From positions 1 through 33,122 of the forward strand of contig JAFLCL010000066.1 of NCBI GenBank assembly GCA_017303575.1: a stretch of DNA of 33,122 nt. The letters run 5' to 3'. This document shows positions 8,462-16,284 of the stretch, piece by piece (the first letter of the stretch is position 1; each line of letters opens with the position of its first letter). The position numbers and the translations under genes are program-made. The stretch comes from Deltaproteobacteria bacterium (GTDB taxonomy: Bacteria; Myxococcota_A; Polyangia; Polyangiales; Sandaracinaceae). The notes under the pieces were generated by a model. That model was not told where the DNA came from and searched no databases. It saw only the letters and a program-made list of their open reading frames with translations.

Positions 8462-9474
8462 TGGATCTGCCGATCGTCGTGACCGGCGCGACGGGCTTCC
8501 TCGGCGGCGCGCTCGTGCGTCGTCTCCGCGCAGAGGGGCGTTCCGTGATCGCGACCGGCCGGGACCGTCGTCGCGGCGCCGCGCTCGCACGCGAGACGGG
8601 CGCGCGCTTCGAGCCCGCCGATCTCGCGATGCCGACGGAGACCGATCGCGTGATCCGCGGCGCGCTCGCCGTGGTTCACTCGGCTGCGCTCTCGAGCCCG
8701 TGGGGCGATCCGCGCGCCTTCGATCGCGCGAACGTCCGCGCGACCGAGAACGTCGTCCAGGCGTGTGAGCGCTTCCACGTCGCGCGCTTGGTCCACGTCT
8801 CGACGCCCGCCGTGTACTTCGACTTCCGCGCGCGTGAGGGCATCCGCGAGAGCGATCCGCTGCCGGGGACGATGGTGAACGACTACGCGCGCACCAAGCT
8901 CGAGGCCGAGCGCGTCGTCACGCGCGCCCACGCGCGAGGCCTCGCGACCGTCATCCTGCGGCCCCGCGCGCTCTACGGACCGGGCGACACCACGATCTTG
9001 CCGCGCGTCGTGGAGGCCTTGCGACGCGGGCAGTTCCCGCTGCTCGACGGCGGACGCTCGCTCGTCGATCTCACCTTCATCGACGACGCGGTGCAGGCGC
9101 TCGTGTGTGCGCTCTCCTCCGATCGTGCGATCGGTGGCACGTATCACGTGACGAGCGGCGACCCGCGCCCGATCGGCGAGGTGATCGCTGCGCTCGCCGA
9201 CGGCCTCGGCCTCGCGAGACCCACGCGCCACGTGAGCGCGGACCGTGCGCTCGTCGTCGCGGGTGTGCTCGAGGCGCTCCACCGCGCGCTCCTTCCTTCG
9301 ATCGAGCCGCGCATCACGCGGTACACGCTCGGCCTGCTCGCGCGCACGATGACGCTCGACCTCACCGCCGCGCGCCGGGACCTCGGCTACGCGCCGCGCG
9401 TGGCGCTCGAGGAAGGTCTCAGACGGTATCTGGCGTCGCTCGATGTGCGCCCGCTCCCGAAAGGATCCGCATGA
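8461..9474 (+). CDS. NAD(P)-dependent epimerase/dehydratase-family (extended SDR) reductase
   Basis: A 337-residue extended short-chain dehydrogenase. The cofactor motif GATGFLGG (GxxGxxG, residues 9-15) starts after seven residues, HSAALSSPWG and VSTPAVYF supply the conserved strand regions, and NDYARTKLEAE carries the YxxxK catalytic pair (Tyr142, Lys146). LRPRALYGPGDTTI is typical of 3-beta-hydroxysteroid dehydrogenase/OleD-type members, which reduce beta-keto acids or epimerise sugars. In this operon, downstream of a KAS III enzyme, reduction of a condensed beta-keto product is a reasonable inference. ATG 8461 was chosen because it overlaps the preceding TGA (TGATG); the open frame extends upstream only as a shadow of the ATP-grasp gene. 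The stop overlaps the next ATG (ATGA). Confidence 0.9.
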   Translation: MDLPIVVTGATGFLGGALVRRLRAEGRSVIATGRDRRRGAALARETGARFEPADLAMPTETDRVIRGALAVVHSAALSSPWGDPRAFDRANVRATENVVQACERFHVARLVHVSTPAVYFDFRAREGIRESDPLPGTMVNDYARTKLEAERVVTRAHARGLATVILRPRALYGPGDTTILPRVVEALRRGQFPLLDGGRSLVDLTFIDDAVQALVCALSSDRAIGGTYHVTSGDPRPIGEVIAALADGLGLARPTRHVSADRALVVAGVLEALHRALLPSIEPRITRYTLGLLARTMTLDLTAARRDLGYAPRVALEEGLRRYLASLDVRPLPKGSA

Positions 9475-10373
9475 CGAACCAGGAGAGCGTCCGACTCGAG
9501 CTGCTCGAGGTGGGCCACTGCATGCACCCGGAGCACGTGGTGCTCCAGAACCGACGCTTCGCACCGCTGCGCTTTCCCGCGCTCGTCGCGCTCATCCATC
9601 ACCCCACGCGCGGACCGATCTTGTTCGACACCGGCTACTCGCCGCGCTTCCTCCACGCGACGCGCCCCTTTCCCGAGCGGTTCTATGCGTGGGTCACGCC
9701 CATCACGATCGATCCCGCGCGCACCGCGCTCGCGCAGCTCGAGGCACGCGGCATCCGGGCGAGCGACATCACGCACGTCATCGTCTCGCACTTCCACGCC
9801 GACCACGTGGCAGGGCTCTGCGACTTCCCTCGCGCGCGGCTCGTCTACCTCGAGCGCGCGCTCCGGTCGTTTCTGCCGCTCGGTCGCATCCGAGGCACGG
9901 CGGCGGGCTTCCTCCGCGCGCTCCTGCCCGAGGATCTCGAGTCGCGCGCGCTCGTGCCGCGCCCCGAGTGCGAGTCCGTGCGCCTGCCGCCCGAGTGCGC
10001 GCCGTTCCACTACGGTGTCGATCTCTTCGGCGATGGCTCGATCTCGCTGGTCGAGCTGCCCGGTCACGTCGAGGGACAGCTCGGCGCGTTCCTGCGCGCA
10101 GCGGACGGCTCGCTCGACTTCCTCGTCGCCGACGCGTGCTGGACGACCGAGAGCGTGCGCCGTCGCCAGCTCCCGCACCCGATCACGCGCGCGCTCTTCT
10201 CGAGCTACGGCCTCTACGGCACCACGCTCGGTCGCATCGCCGATCTCGCGGAGCGCACGCCCTCCATCCGCATCGTGCCTGCCCACTGCGACGCGGTCCG
10301 ACGACTGCGCATCCCCTCGGCGCACGTCGGCCCGACGGTCACTCCATCGAGCGACGCCAGGGCGATCGTGTGA
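9471..10373 (+). CDS. MBL-fold metallo-hydrolase
   Basis: A 300-residue metallo-beta-lactamase-fold protein. The dinuclear metal motif HxHxDH is intact in VSHFHADHVAG (His107, His109, Asp111, His112). Further likely ligands are in LPGHVEGQLG, VADACW (Asp) and RIVPAHCDAV (His). The LFDTGYSP strand is typical of the lactonase/glyoxalase side of the family, and an N-terminal LLEVGHCMHPE segment precedes it. It probably hydrolyses an ester, lactone or thioester in the cytoplasm, since no signal peptide is present. In the operon it could release or edit an acyl intermediate, which is an inference. It starts with ATG 9471 inside the stop of the epimerase gene and ends overlapping the GTG of the adenylate-forming gene. 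Confidence 0.9.
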   Translation: MTNQESVRLELLEVGHCMHPEHVVLQNRRFAPLRFPALVALIHHPTRGPILFDTGYSPRFLHATRPFPERFYAWVTPITIDPARTALAQLEARGIRASDITHVIVSHFHADHVAGLCDFPRARLVYLERALRSFLPLGRIRGTAAGFLRALLPEDLESRALVPRPECESVRLPPECAPFHYGVDLFGDGSISLVELPGHVEGQLGAFLRAADGSLDFLVADACWTTESVRRRQLPHPITRALFSSYGLYGTTLGRIADLAERTPSIRIVPAHCDAVRRLRIPSAHVGPTVTPSSDARAIV

Positions 10374-11686
10374 GCGAGGTCGACCGCCGCATCCTCGTGC
10401 GCTCGTTCCTGCGCGCGCGCATCGAGCCCTCGGTGTTTCCGACGCGCGCTTCGCTCGAGGTCTGGCAGGAGCGCAAGGTCGTGCGCTTCCTCGAGTGGGC
10501 TCGGTCGCGATCCAGCCACCTCGCGGAGCGCTTCGAGGGCCGCTCGAGCACACGTTGGCGCGAGCTCCCGATCACGAACAAGGCCCAGATGATGGCGCGC
10601 TGGGACGACGTCGTGACCGTGCGCGTTCGGCGCGACGAGGCGATGGAGGTCGCGCTCCGCGCCGAGCGTGATCGCGACTTCTCGCCGACCGTGCGCGGCT
10701 TCACCGTGGGCCTCTCGAGCGGCACGTCGGGAAACCGCGGTCTCTTCGTCGCCTCCACCGAAGAGCGCGCGGAGTGGGCCGGCTCGGCGATCGCGCGCGT
10801 GCTCACCACGGGGATCCCGGGGCTTCGCCCCGAGCGTGTCGCGTTCTTCCTCCGCGCGAGCTCGAACCTCTACGAGAGCGTGGGCAGCGCGCGCATCGCG
10901 TTCCGCTTCTTCGACCTCGCGATCCCGTTCGACGCACACGTCGCGGCGCTGCGCGATCAGCGACCGACGATCCTGATCGCGCCGCCGTCGATGTTGCGTC
11001 TCCTCGCCGAAGCTCGTGTGCGAGGCGAGCTGGCGATCGCGCCGCGCATCGTCGTGTCCGTGGCCGAGGTGCTCGATCCGATCGACGAGGGCGTGATCCG
11101 TCGCGGGTTCGGCGTGACGGTGCACCAGATCTACCAAGCGACCGAGGGCTTCCTCGGCGCGAGCTGCGCGTACGGCACCGTGCACCTCGCCGAGGACGTG
11201 GCCGTGATCGAGCGCGAGCCCGTGGTGGGGTCGCACGAGGGCGCGTTCCACCCGATCGTCACGGACTTCCGACGTCGCTCGCAGCCCATCGTGCGCTACC
11301 GCCTCGACGACGTGCTCGTGCCGCGTCGCGCGCCGTGCCCCTGCGGCCTGGTGACGGTCGGGCTCGATCGCATCGAGGGCCGCGCCGACGATCTCCTCCG
11401 GACCCACGACCACAGCGCGCCACTGTTCCCCGACTTCGCGCGCCGCGCGGTGATGCTCGCCGACGCGCGCATCACCGACTACCGCGTGGTGCAGACAGCG
11501 ATCGACCGCGTCTCGCTCCACGTCGATCCGACCGACGCGTGGGACCGGGCGGCGTCGGCGCTCGTCGCGCTCTTCGCCTCTCGCGGCGTACGCGTGACGA
11601 TCGATCGTCTCGGCTCACCCGCGCTCGACCCCATGAAGAAGCTGCGGCGCATCGTCTGTGCCCTCGCCCCCGAGGCCAGCGCGTGA
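10370..11686 (+). CDS. Adenylate-forming enzyme, F390-synthetase/PaaK-like
   Basis: A 438-residue protein starting at GTG 10370 (GTGA overlap with the MBL stop). The phosphate-binding loop is in VGLSSGTSGNRGLFV (near residues 112-126). VHQIYQATEGFLGASC supplies the aromatic/TE motif that binds the adenine and AMP, PCPCGLVTVGLDRIEGRADD has the Cys-rich CxCG and GRxDD motifs seen in F390 synthetases and phenylacetate-CoA ligases, and DPMKKLRRI near residue 421 holds the C-terminal lysine. The expected reaction is acyl-adenylate formation from a carboxylate and ATP, followed by transfer to an unknown nucleophile. The length is that of the PaaK/F390 clade, shorter than ordinary acyl-CoA synthetases. 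I recall F390-synthetase-related proteins in company with KAS III and MBL genes in other genomes, but this was not checked. Confidence 0.85.
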   Translation: MSEVDRRILVRSFLRARIEPSVFPTRASLEVWQERKVVRFLEWARSRSSHLAERFEGRSSTRWRELPITNKAQMMARWDDVVTVRVRRDEAMEVALRAERDRDFSPTVRGFTVGLSSGTSGNRGLFVASTEERAEWAGSAIARVLTTGIPGLRPERVAFFLRASSNLYESVGSARIAFRFFDLAIPFDAHVAALRDQRPTILIAPPSMLRLLAEARVRGELAIAPRIVVSVAEVLDPIDEGVIRRGFGVTVHQIYQATEGFLGASCAYGTVHLAEDVAVIEREPVVGSHEGAFHPIVTDFRRRSQPIVRYRLDDVLVPRRAPCPCGLVTVGLDRIEGRADDLLRTHDHSAPLFPDFARRAVMLADARITDYRVVQTAIDRVSLHVDPTDAWDRAASALVALFASRGVRVTIDRLGSPALDPMKKLRRIVCALAPEASA

Positions 11687-12837
11687 CGCACCGGGTCTCG
11701 CTCCACACCACGTGCGCACCCTCGCAGGTGCCCTGGCCCGACACCGACGAAGGGCGCGCCGCGCACGCGTACTTCGCTCCGCTGCTCACCCACGGTCCGA
11801 CGTTCGCGGCGCCGAACCTCGACGCGGAGCTGGGCATCGCGATCGTCGACGGCGTCGTGGTCCCGTTCACCGTCTCGCGCGAGCGCGAGGGCCAGAGCTA
11901 CATCGTCTCGCCGTACACGCACTTCATCACCTACGGCGCCGAGGAGATCGAGAAGCTCGAGGCACCCTCGATCGAGCGACCGCTGCGACGCGTCGTCGCC
12001 GGCCTCGGTCGCGCGTTCCGCCGCGCGCGCTTCGATCGCGTCGTCTACGTCGACAATTGGCTCACCTCGACCACGCTCCACGCGCTCCTCTTCGACGACG
12101 CGTGGGACGTGCTGATCGCCGCGCTTCGTGAGCGGTTCCCCGATCACGCCATCGTCGTGCGCGGTGTCGACCGACGCTCGAGCGGTGAGCTGCGCGATGC
12201 GCTCGAGGCCTTCGGCGCCCGCTTCGTGTTCAGTCGACGTGTGCTCTTCCAGGATCCCAGAGACGCGCTCGGTCACCGTGACGGTCGCAAGGACCAACGT
12301 CTCCTCGATCGTGCACTGACCGACGGCAGCTACCGTGTGGTCGATCTGCGCGAGCTCGATGACGAAGGCCTCTCTCGCGTTCGCGATCTCTATGATCTGC
12401 TCTACGTGGAGAAGTGGTCGCGCCACAACCCGCAGCTCACGCGCGCCTACGTCATCCACACGATCCGCTGCGGCTTCCTCGAAGGCCGCGCGCTCGTCTC
12501 GCGCGAGGGATCGCTCGACGGGGCCTTCGCCGCGTGGGTGCGTCACGGTCTCTACTACGTGCCCATCCTCGGCTACGACACGCGCCTCCCGCAGGAGCGC
12601 GGTCTCTACCGTATGCTCGCTGCGCTCTCGTCCGCGGATGCGCTCGCGCGTGGCGTGCTCGTCCACGACAGCGCGGGGGTGAGCGACTTCAAGCAGAACC
12701 GCGGCGCAGTGCCCGAGCTCGAGCACCTCGCCGTGTTCGATCGCCACCTACCGCGCCACCGCCGAGCCCCCTGGCGCGCGCTCGGCGCCCTGATGGATCA
12801 CCTAGGCGCGCCCCTCATCGAGCACTTCGACCTCTGA
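11683..12837 (+). CDS. Hypothetical protein, GNAT/FemAB-like acyl- or aminoacyltransferase candidate
   Basis: A 384-residue protein starting at GTG 11683, overlapping the previous stop (GTGA). No textbook motif is seen. The last 200 residues (a helix pair near YDLLYVEKWSRHNPQLT, then AFAAWVRHGLYYVPILGYD, RGLYRMLAALSSADALARG, HDSAGVSDFKQNRGA and ELEHLAVFDRHLP) have the strand-helix order and the R-G-x-Y-R helix start of a GNAT-type acyltransferase, as in FemAB-like proteins. The first 180 residues have another alpha/beta part with VVYVDNWLTSTTL. There are no signal peptide or membrane segments, so it should be cytosolic. Position as the last enzyme-like gene of the operon suggests a tailoring transfer onto the product. 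The fold call is inference; it could equally be a novel family. Confidence 0.65.
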   Translation: MTHRVSLHTTCAPSQVPWPDTDEGRAAHAYFAPLLTHGPTFAAPNLDAELGIAIVDGVVVPFTVSREREGQSYIVSPYTHFITYGAEEIEKLEAPSIERPLRRVVAGLGRAFRRARFDRVVYVDNWLTSTTLHALLFDDAWDVLIAALRERFPDHAIVVRGVDRRSSGELRDALEAFGARFVFSRRVLFQDPRDALGHRDGRKDQRLLDRALTDGSYRVVDLRELDDEGLSRVRDLYDLLYVEKWSRHNPQLTRAYVIHTIRCGFLEGRALVSREGSLDGAFAAWVRHGLYYVPILGYDTRLPQERGLYRMLAALSSADALARGVLVHDSAGVSDFKQNRGAVPELEHLAVFDRHLPRHRRAPWRALGALMDHLGAPLIEHFDL

Positions 12838-12846
12838 GCGCCCCCC

Positions 12847-13812
12847 ATGACACCCGACAACCACCAGGCGCGTGTCGAGCGAGATGGGATCTGGCAGCCG
12901 CAGCTCGCGCCGTTCATCGCGGTCGCGTCCGGCGCGTGGCTCTGGGCGATCGATCTCGTCGGAGTCGTGGACGACGCGACGCTCAGCGTCAGCGCCTGGT
13001 TGCTCGCCGTGCTCCTCGGTCCACTCCTCCTTCCGTGGCTGACTCTCGTTCACTCTGCGCACGAGAGCCCCGTCTCGAGCCTCAGTCGGTCCATCGAGCG
13101 ATGGAGTCGCGCAGGAGTCATCGCGTGGGTCGGGCGAGGATCGCTCGCCGGGGCGGCGTTCGGCGCACCGTGCTTGCTGATCCTCGTGTTCGGCGATCCT
13201 GCAGTCCTGGCGCTGCCCCTCGCGTTGGGCGCCATGAGCGGCGTGCTCGGGCGGACTCGACGATGGTGGTGGACGAGCGCCTACGGTGCGACGCGCGTCT
13301 GGACGATGCCGTGCGTCACGATCCTCGCCATCACCGGGCCGCTCCTCGTGTCGATGCTCGTCTCCGCGCCGATGTGGCGCGTCGATCGCACGCGGCCCGT
13401 CCCCCCGCATGCCACGGAGTCGCTCGGATACGGGGTCGAGCTCGAGGACGCTGCTCTCTTCGCCGTCGGCGTGACGATCACGCGAGACGAGGAGCATGAG
13501 CTCGTGCGTGCGCCGCTGGGGATCTTCAGCCGGGTGACGATCGAGCGGGGTCGAGCCAGGCTCGTCTCGGCCTACGATCACGGTGACTACGTCGTGCCCC
13601 TCTCCGCCGAAGGGCAGCGCCTCGATGACGACCCGCTCTCGCGCATCTTCGCGCGGCTCGACCTCGGTGGGGGGCTCCCGCTCGCGAGCATCGCCGTGGT
13701 CGTCGCGCTCGTCTCGCTCGTTCGACTCCTGCGAGCCCCCAGCGACCTCCGCCGCTTCGCGTGGCTCGGCCTCACCACGACGGCGTTCCTGTCGATCGTC
13801 TGGGGCTTCTGA
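12847..13812 (+). CDS. Hypothetical polytopic membrane protein
   Basis: A 321-residue protein not recognised as a known family. Hydrophobic segments are near residues 21-41, 46-70, 98-135 (probably two), and 151-177. A soluble stretch of about 100 residues (178-275, with Asp/Glu-rich LGYGVELEDAAL and a beta-rich ITIERGRARLVSAYDHGDYVVPL segment) then precedes two C-terminal helices near 276-297 and 305-321. It starts 9 bases after the stop of the preceding gene on the same strand, so it may be the last gene of the biosynthetic operon. Its weaker third-position G/C bias and lack of overlap leave open an independent unit. It ends four bases before the convergent DoxX stop. Confidence 0.7.
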   Translation: MTPDNHQARVERDGIWQPQLAPFIAVASGAWLWAIDLVGVVDDATLSVSAWLLAVLLGPLLLPWLTLVHSAHESPVSSLSRSIERWSRAGVIAWVGRGSLAGAAFGAPCLLILVFGDPAVLALPLALGAMSGVLGRTRRWWWTSAYGATRVWTMPCVTILAITGPLLVSMLVSAPMWRVDRTRPVPPHATESLGYGVELEDAALFAVGVTITRDEEHELVRAPLGIFSRVTIERGRARLVSAYDHGDYVVPLSAEGQRLDDDPLSRIFARLDLGGGLPLASIAVVVALVSLVRLLRAPSDLRRFAWLGLTTTAFLSIVWGF

Positions 13813-13816
13813 CCCG

Positions 13817-14257
13817 TCACCGCGCCGTGATCGCCGCGGGGCCGAAGCGGCCCCAAGCGACGAACGCTGCCAGGCCACCGAGCACGGCGTTCGGCAGCAG
13901 CATGAAGAATTCGCCGTACATCACGTGTGTCGCGGCCGCGAGCACCATCACGGTCGCGAGGCCTGCCGCGGCGAGCGGGGTGAGCTTGGGCTGGATGCGC
14001 GTGACCGACGGGAGGATCAGGCCGAGCGCGCCCAACACCTCCGCCGCGCCGATGAACAGCGGCAGGAACGAGGGCGCGTCTGCAACCCAGGGCATCTGCG
14101 CGGCGAGCGCTTCGTGCGGGGTGGTCAGCTTCATCAAGCCCGAGCCCACGAACGCGAACGCGAGCATTGCTTGCACGACCCAGAGGGCGATCGAGAGGCC
14201 TCGAGATCCAGTCGTAGTTGACGTGGCGGAAACGTGTGCGGTCGCGGTGTTCGTCAT
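13817..14257 (-). CDS. DoxX-family membrane protein
   Basis: A 146-residue protein with four hydrophobic helices: near LSIALWVVQAMLAFAFVGSGLMKL, FLPLFIGAAEVLGALGLILP, LAAAGLATVMVLAAATHVMYG and NAVLGGLAAFVAWGRF. The AFVGSGLMKL and IGAAEVLGALGLILP segments are characteristic of DoxX/DoxD-like proteins. Members sit in the inner membrane; roles in redox or sulphur metabolism are reported for some, and none can be assigned here. ATG 14257 is preceded by GAGGAAA at close spacing, which decides the start; the open frame extends upstream to 14332. It is divergent from a LysR regulator, the usual sign that the regulator controls it. Confidence 0.9.
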   Translation of the reverse strand: MTNTATAHVSATSTTTGSRGLSIALWVVQAMLAFAFVGSGLMKLTTPHEALAAQMPWVADAPSFLPLFIGAAEVLGALGLILPSVTRIQPKLTPLAAAGLATVMVLAAATHVMYGEFFMLLPNAVLGGLAAFVAWGRFGPAAITAR

Positions 14258-14323
14258 GATTTCCTCGGCGAAATGTCTGAGTGAGCTATGGCGTTCCGCG
14301 GCGTGCCCTACAAGACTCGCGCC
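14258..14323. promoter_or_regulatory. Divergent promoter/operator region between doxX-like and lysR-like genes
   Basis: This 66-base gap lies between the two divergent starts. On the minus strand a weak TTGTAG, 17 bases, CATAGC pair precedes the DoxX start, followed by the strong GAGGAAA ribosome site. LysR regulators usually bind such shared gaps; I see no clear T-N11-A palindrome by eye. Confidence 0.35.
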
Positions 14324-15274
14324 ATGCGACACGAGGTTGCTGAAACGGAAACCATCGCGACCGAGTCGATCACGCTTCCCGACGTCCGTGCGTTCTGCGC
14401 GGTCGTCGATCTCGGTTCGGTGACGGGCGCGGCGAACGTGCTCGGTGAGACCAAAGGCGCGGTGAGCCGTCGCCTCGCCCGGCTCGAAGCGGCGCTCGGT
14501 GTCTCTTTGCTCCGCCGCTCACCGAGGCGTGTGGTGCCGACCGACGAAGGGCGCGCCTACCGCGCGAGCGCGGGGCAGGCCGTCGAGGCCTTCGACGACG
14601 CGGCCCGCGCGCTGCTCGGCGCGCGTGACGTGCCACGCGGCCTGCTGCGCATCACCGCACCGTCGGACCTCGGCGTGGGCTTGGTGCCCGAGCTCTGCGC
14701 GCGCTTCGTCGATCGATACCCCGAGGTGCGCATCGAGGTGCTCGCGAGCGACGCGCGCCTCGATCTCGACGCGCAGCACATCGACTGCGCGCTGCGTGTC
14801 GGGGTGCTGCGCGACTCGAGCCTCCGTGTCCTCAGGCTCCGCGACCTGCGGGTCGGTCTGTACGCGAGCGCGTCGTACCTGGATCAGCACGGCACACCGA
14901 AGCGACCCGAGGATCTGAGGCTGCACCGCATCGCGGCGTACACGAACATGCCGCGTCCACTCGAGCTCCCGATCCGTCGCGGGGCCACGCTCACGCGCGT
15001 GACGCTCGAGCCCACGCTGATCGGCGACGGCGCCTTCGTGCGCGAGCTCGTGGCGCACGGCGGCGCGATCGCGGGAATGCCTCGTCTGGTGGGCGATCGC
15101 GACGTCACCGCCGGTCGCCTCGTGCGTGTGCTGCCTGGCTACGAGATCGACATCACCGTGCCGCTCGCGCTGCTCCACGCGGCGAGCGCATTCGTGCCGG
15201 CAAAAGTCCGCGCGTTCCGCGACATCGTCTTCGCCGAGCTCGGCCCACCGCTGCGAGCACGCCCACGTAGCTGA
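14324..15274 (+). CDS. LysR-family transcriptional regulator
   Basis: A 316-residue regulator. The N-terminal winged helix-turn-helix runs from about residue 18 to 77 and includes VRAFCAVVDLGSVTGAANVL, TKGAVSRRLARLEAALGVSL and RRVVPTDEG. The LysR substrate domain follows, with LRITAPSDLGVGLVPELCARF, RIEVLASDARLDLDAQHIDC and LRVGVLRDSSL, closest in style to the DsdC/CrgA-like subgroup that often controls a divergent oxidoreductase or DoxX gene. ATG 14324 was preferred over ATG 14288 because it leaves 66 bases for a shared promoter with the divergent DoxX gene. The effector is unknown. Confidence 0.9.
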   Translation: MRHEVAETETIATESITLPDVRAFCAVVDLGSVTGAANVLGETKGAVSRRLARLEAALGVSLLRRSPRRVVPTDEGRAYRASAGQAVEAFDDAARALLGARDVPRGLLRITAPSDLGVGLVPELCARFVDRYPEVRIEVLASDARLDLDAQHIDCALRVGVLRDSSLRVLRLRDLRVGLYASASYLDQHGTPKRPEDLRLHRIAAYTNMPRPLELPIRRGATLTRVTLEPTLIGDGAFVRELVAHGGAIAGMPRLVGDRDVTAGRLVRVLPGYEIDITVPLALLHAASAFVPAKVRAFRDIVFAELGPPLRARPRS

Positions 15275-15339
15275 GCGGGTCGACCGAGGCGACGAACGAA
15301 GGGCGAGCTCCGCGAGCGATCGTCGCGATTCAACCTGCG

Positions 15340-15486
15340 ATGGAAGGGGACGTCGTCGCCTCGGTCCTGCGCACGCCGTCCGCGTGGTTGCCGTGGCTCC
15401 ACGGCGCGGCGCTCGTGATCGCCGCGTGGATCTGGCTGCTCAGCCAGGTCTTCGACTCACTCTGGCCCGCCCTCGACGGACTCTGA
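15340..15486 (+). CDS. Small Trp-rich single-helix membrane protein (48 residues)
   Basis: A 48-residue reading frame with one hydrophobic helix (WLPWLHGAALVIAAWIWLL) and five tryptophans. Nearly every codon ends in G or C, as in the surrounding real genes, which supports coding. ATG 15340 is the only ATG, GTG or TTG between it and the upstream in-frame TAG. No clear ribosome-binding site precedes it. It lies 65 bases after the LysR stop and before a convergent gene. Function unknown. Confidence 0.45.
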   Translation: MEGDVVASVLRTPSAWLPWLHGAALVIAAWIWLLSQVFDSLWPALDGL

Positions 15487-15500
15487 TCGTCGGCTCGAGT

Positions 15501-15513
15501 CCCGCTCCGCGGG
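15501..15513. terminator. Small hairpin at convergent gene ends
   Basis: CCCGC-TCC-GCGGG at 15501-15513 can form a 5-base-pair G/C stem with a three-base loop. It falls in the 27-base gap between the small plus-strand frame and the minus-strand gene ending at 15514. No T-run follows, so a terminator role is weakly supported. Confidence 0.25.
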
Positions 15514-16284
15514 TCAGTCGAGAACGATCTCACTGCCCATCACGATCAGCTCGTTGCGCGACGTGCGCACGATCTCGAAGGGCTCGATGCGCTCTTCCCG
15601 CTGCGTGTTCGCGCTGAGTCGGTAGCGCGTCGCCGGGTCGATCGGCAGGCGCTCGTAGAGCATGAGGAGCACGCGTCGCTCACCGGGAGAGATGGTGACG
15701 GGCTCGGGCCAGAACGAGCCGTGTCCGACGAACTGGCTCATGCCGAAGAGATCAGGGTTCGCCCAGTCGGTCCCGTTCCAGCGTTCGATGTCGGCTGATG
15801 CGGTGACCGCGGTGGCGCTGTCGTTTCTGAGGAACACGTGGATCGATCGTCGACCCGGCAGGAGCGCGAGCGCGTCTGGTCCCGTCGCGAGGGAGAAACG
15901 AAGGCGAGGATGTTCGCCTCCCTCGAGCACGACCACCGGCCCTCCATCGCGCACGGTCACCTCGAGCCGCCTCTCATGTCCCTCGAACGGAAGGCGGGCA
16001 CTCCAGTGCGTGTCTCGCCATCGGGCCTCGAGCGTGTACGTGCCGCGCCGCCAGCGACCTTCGATTCGGCAGGACGCGAGCTCGCTACGGCAGGAGTGCG
16101 AAGGACGACCAAGAGAGGCGATGCGGACCTCGAACGCGTCCTCGTCCACAGCCGACTGCGGATGCGACAAACGCGTCGAGACGGCGATCATGGACGCGAC
16201 CGCCACCGTGACGGCCGAGAATCCAGACAGTGCGTGGAGAGGCGCGGGCGTGAGCACGGGCGAGAGACCCCTGAGACGGCTCAC
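15514..16284 (-). CDS. Hypothetical membrane-anchored or exported protein
   Basis: A 256-residue protein of unknown family. A hydrophobic segment near residues 14-36 (LHALSGFSAVTVAVASMIAV) would serve as signal anchor or signal peptide. The rest is beta-rich, with two cysteines (HSCRSELASC), several Arg/Trp-containing strands such as TYTLEARWRDTHWSARL, and a segment ISPGERRVLLMLYERLP. It looks like an Ig-like or beta-sandwich envelope domain, which is an impression only. GTG 16284 overlaps the stop of the upstream Cys-rich gene (GTGA), so the two are probably translated together. The open frame extends further upstream only through the Cys-rich gene in another frame. Confidence 0.65.
   Translation of the reverse strand: MSRLRGLSPVLTPAPLHALSGFSAVTVAVASMIAVSTRLSHPQSAVDEDAFEVRIASLGRPSHSCRSELASCRIEGRWRRGTYTLEARWRDTHWSARLPFEGHERRLEVTVRDGGPVVVLEGGEHPRLRFSLATGPDALALLPGRRSIHVFLRNDSATAVTASADIERWNGTDWANPDLFGMSQFVGHGSFWPEPVTISPGERRVLLMLYERLPIDPATRYRLSANTQREERIEPFEIVRTSRNELIVMGSEIVLD

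Noticed and set aside
6265..12837. An olefin (oleABCD) gene cluster
   Set aside because: The KAS III-like and SDR genes fit loosely, but no OleB hydrolase of alpha/beta type or OleC ligase is present, and ATP-grasp, MBL and F390-like genes are not part of that pathway.
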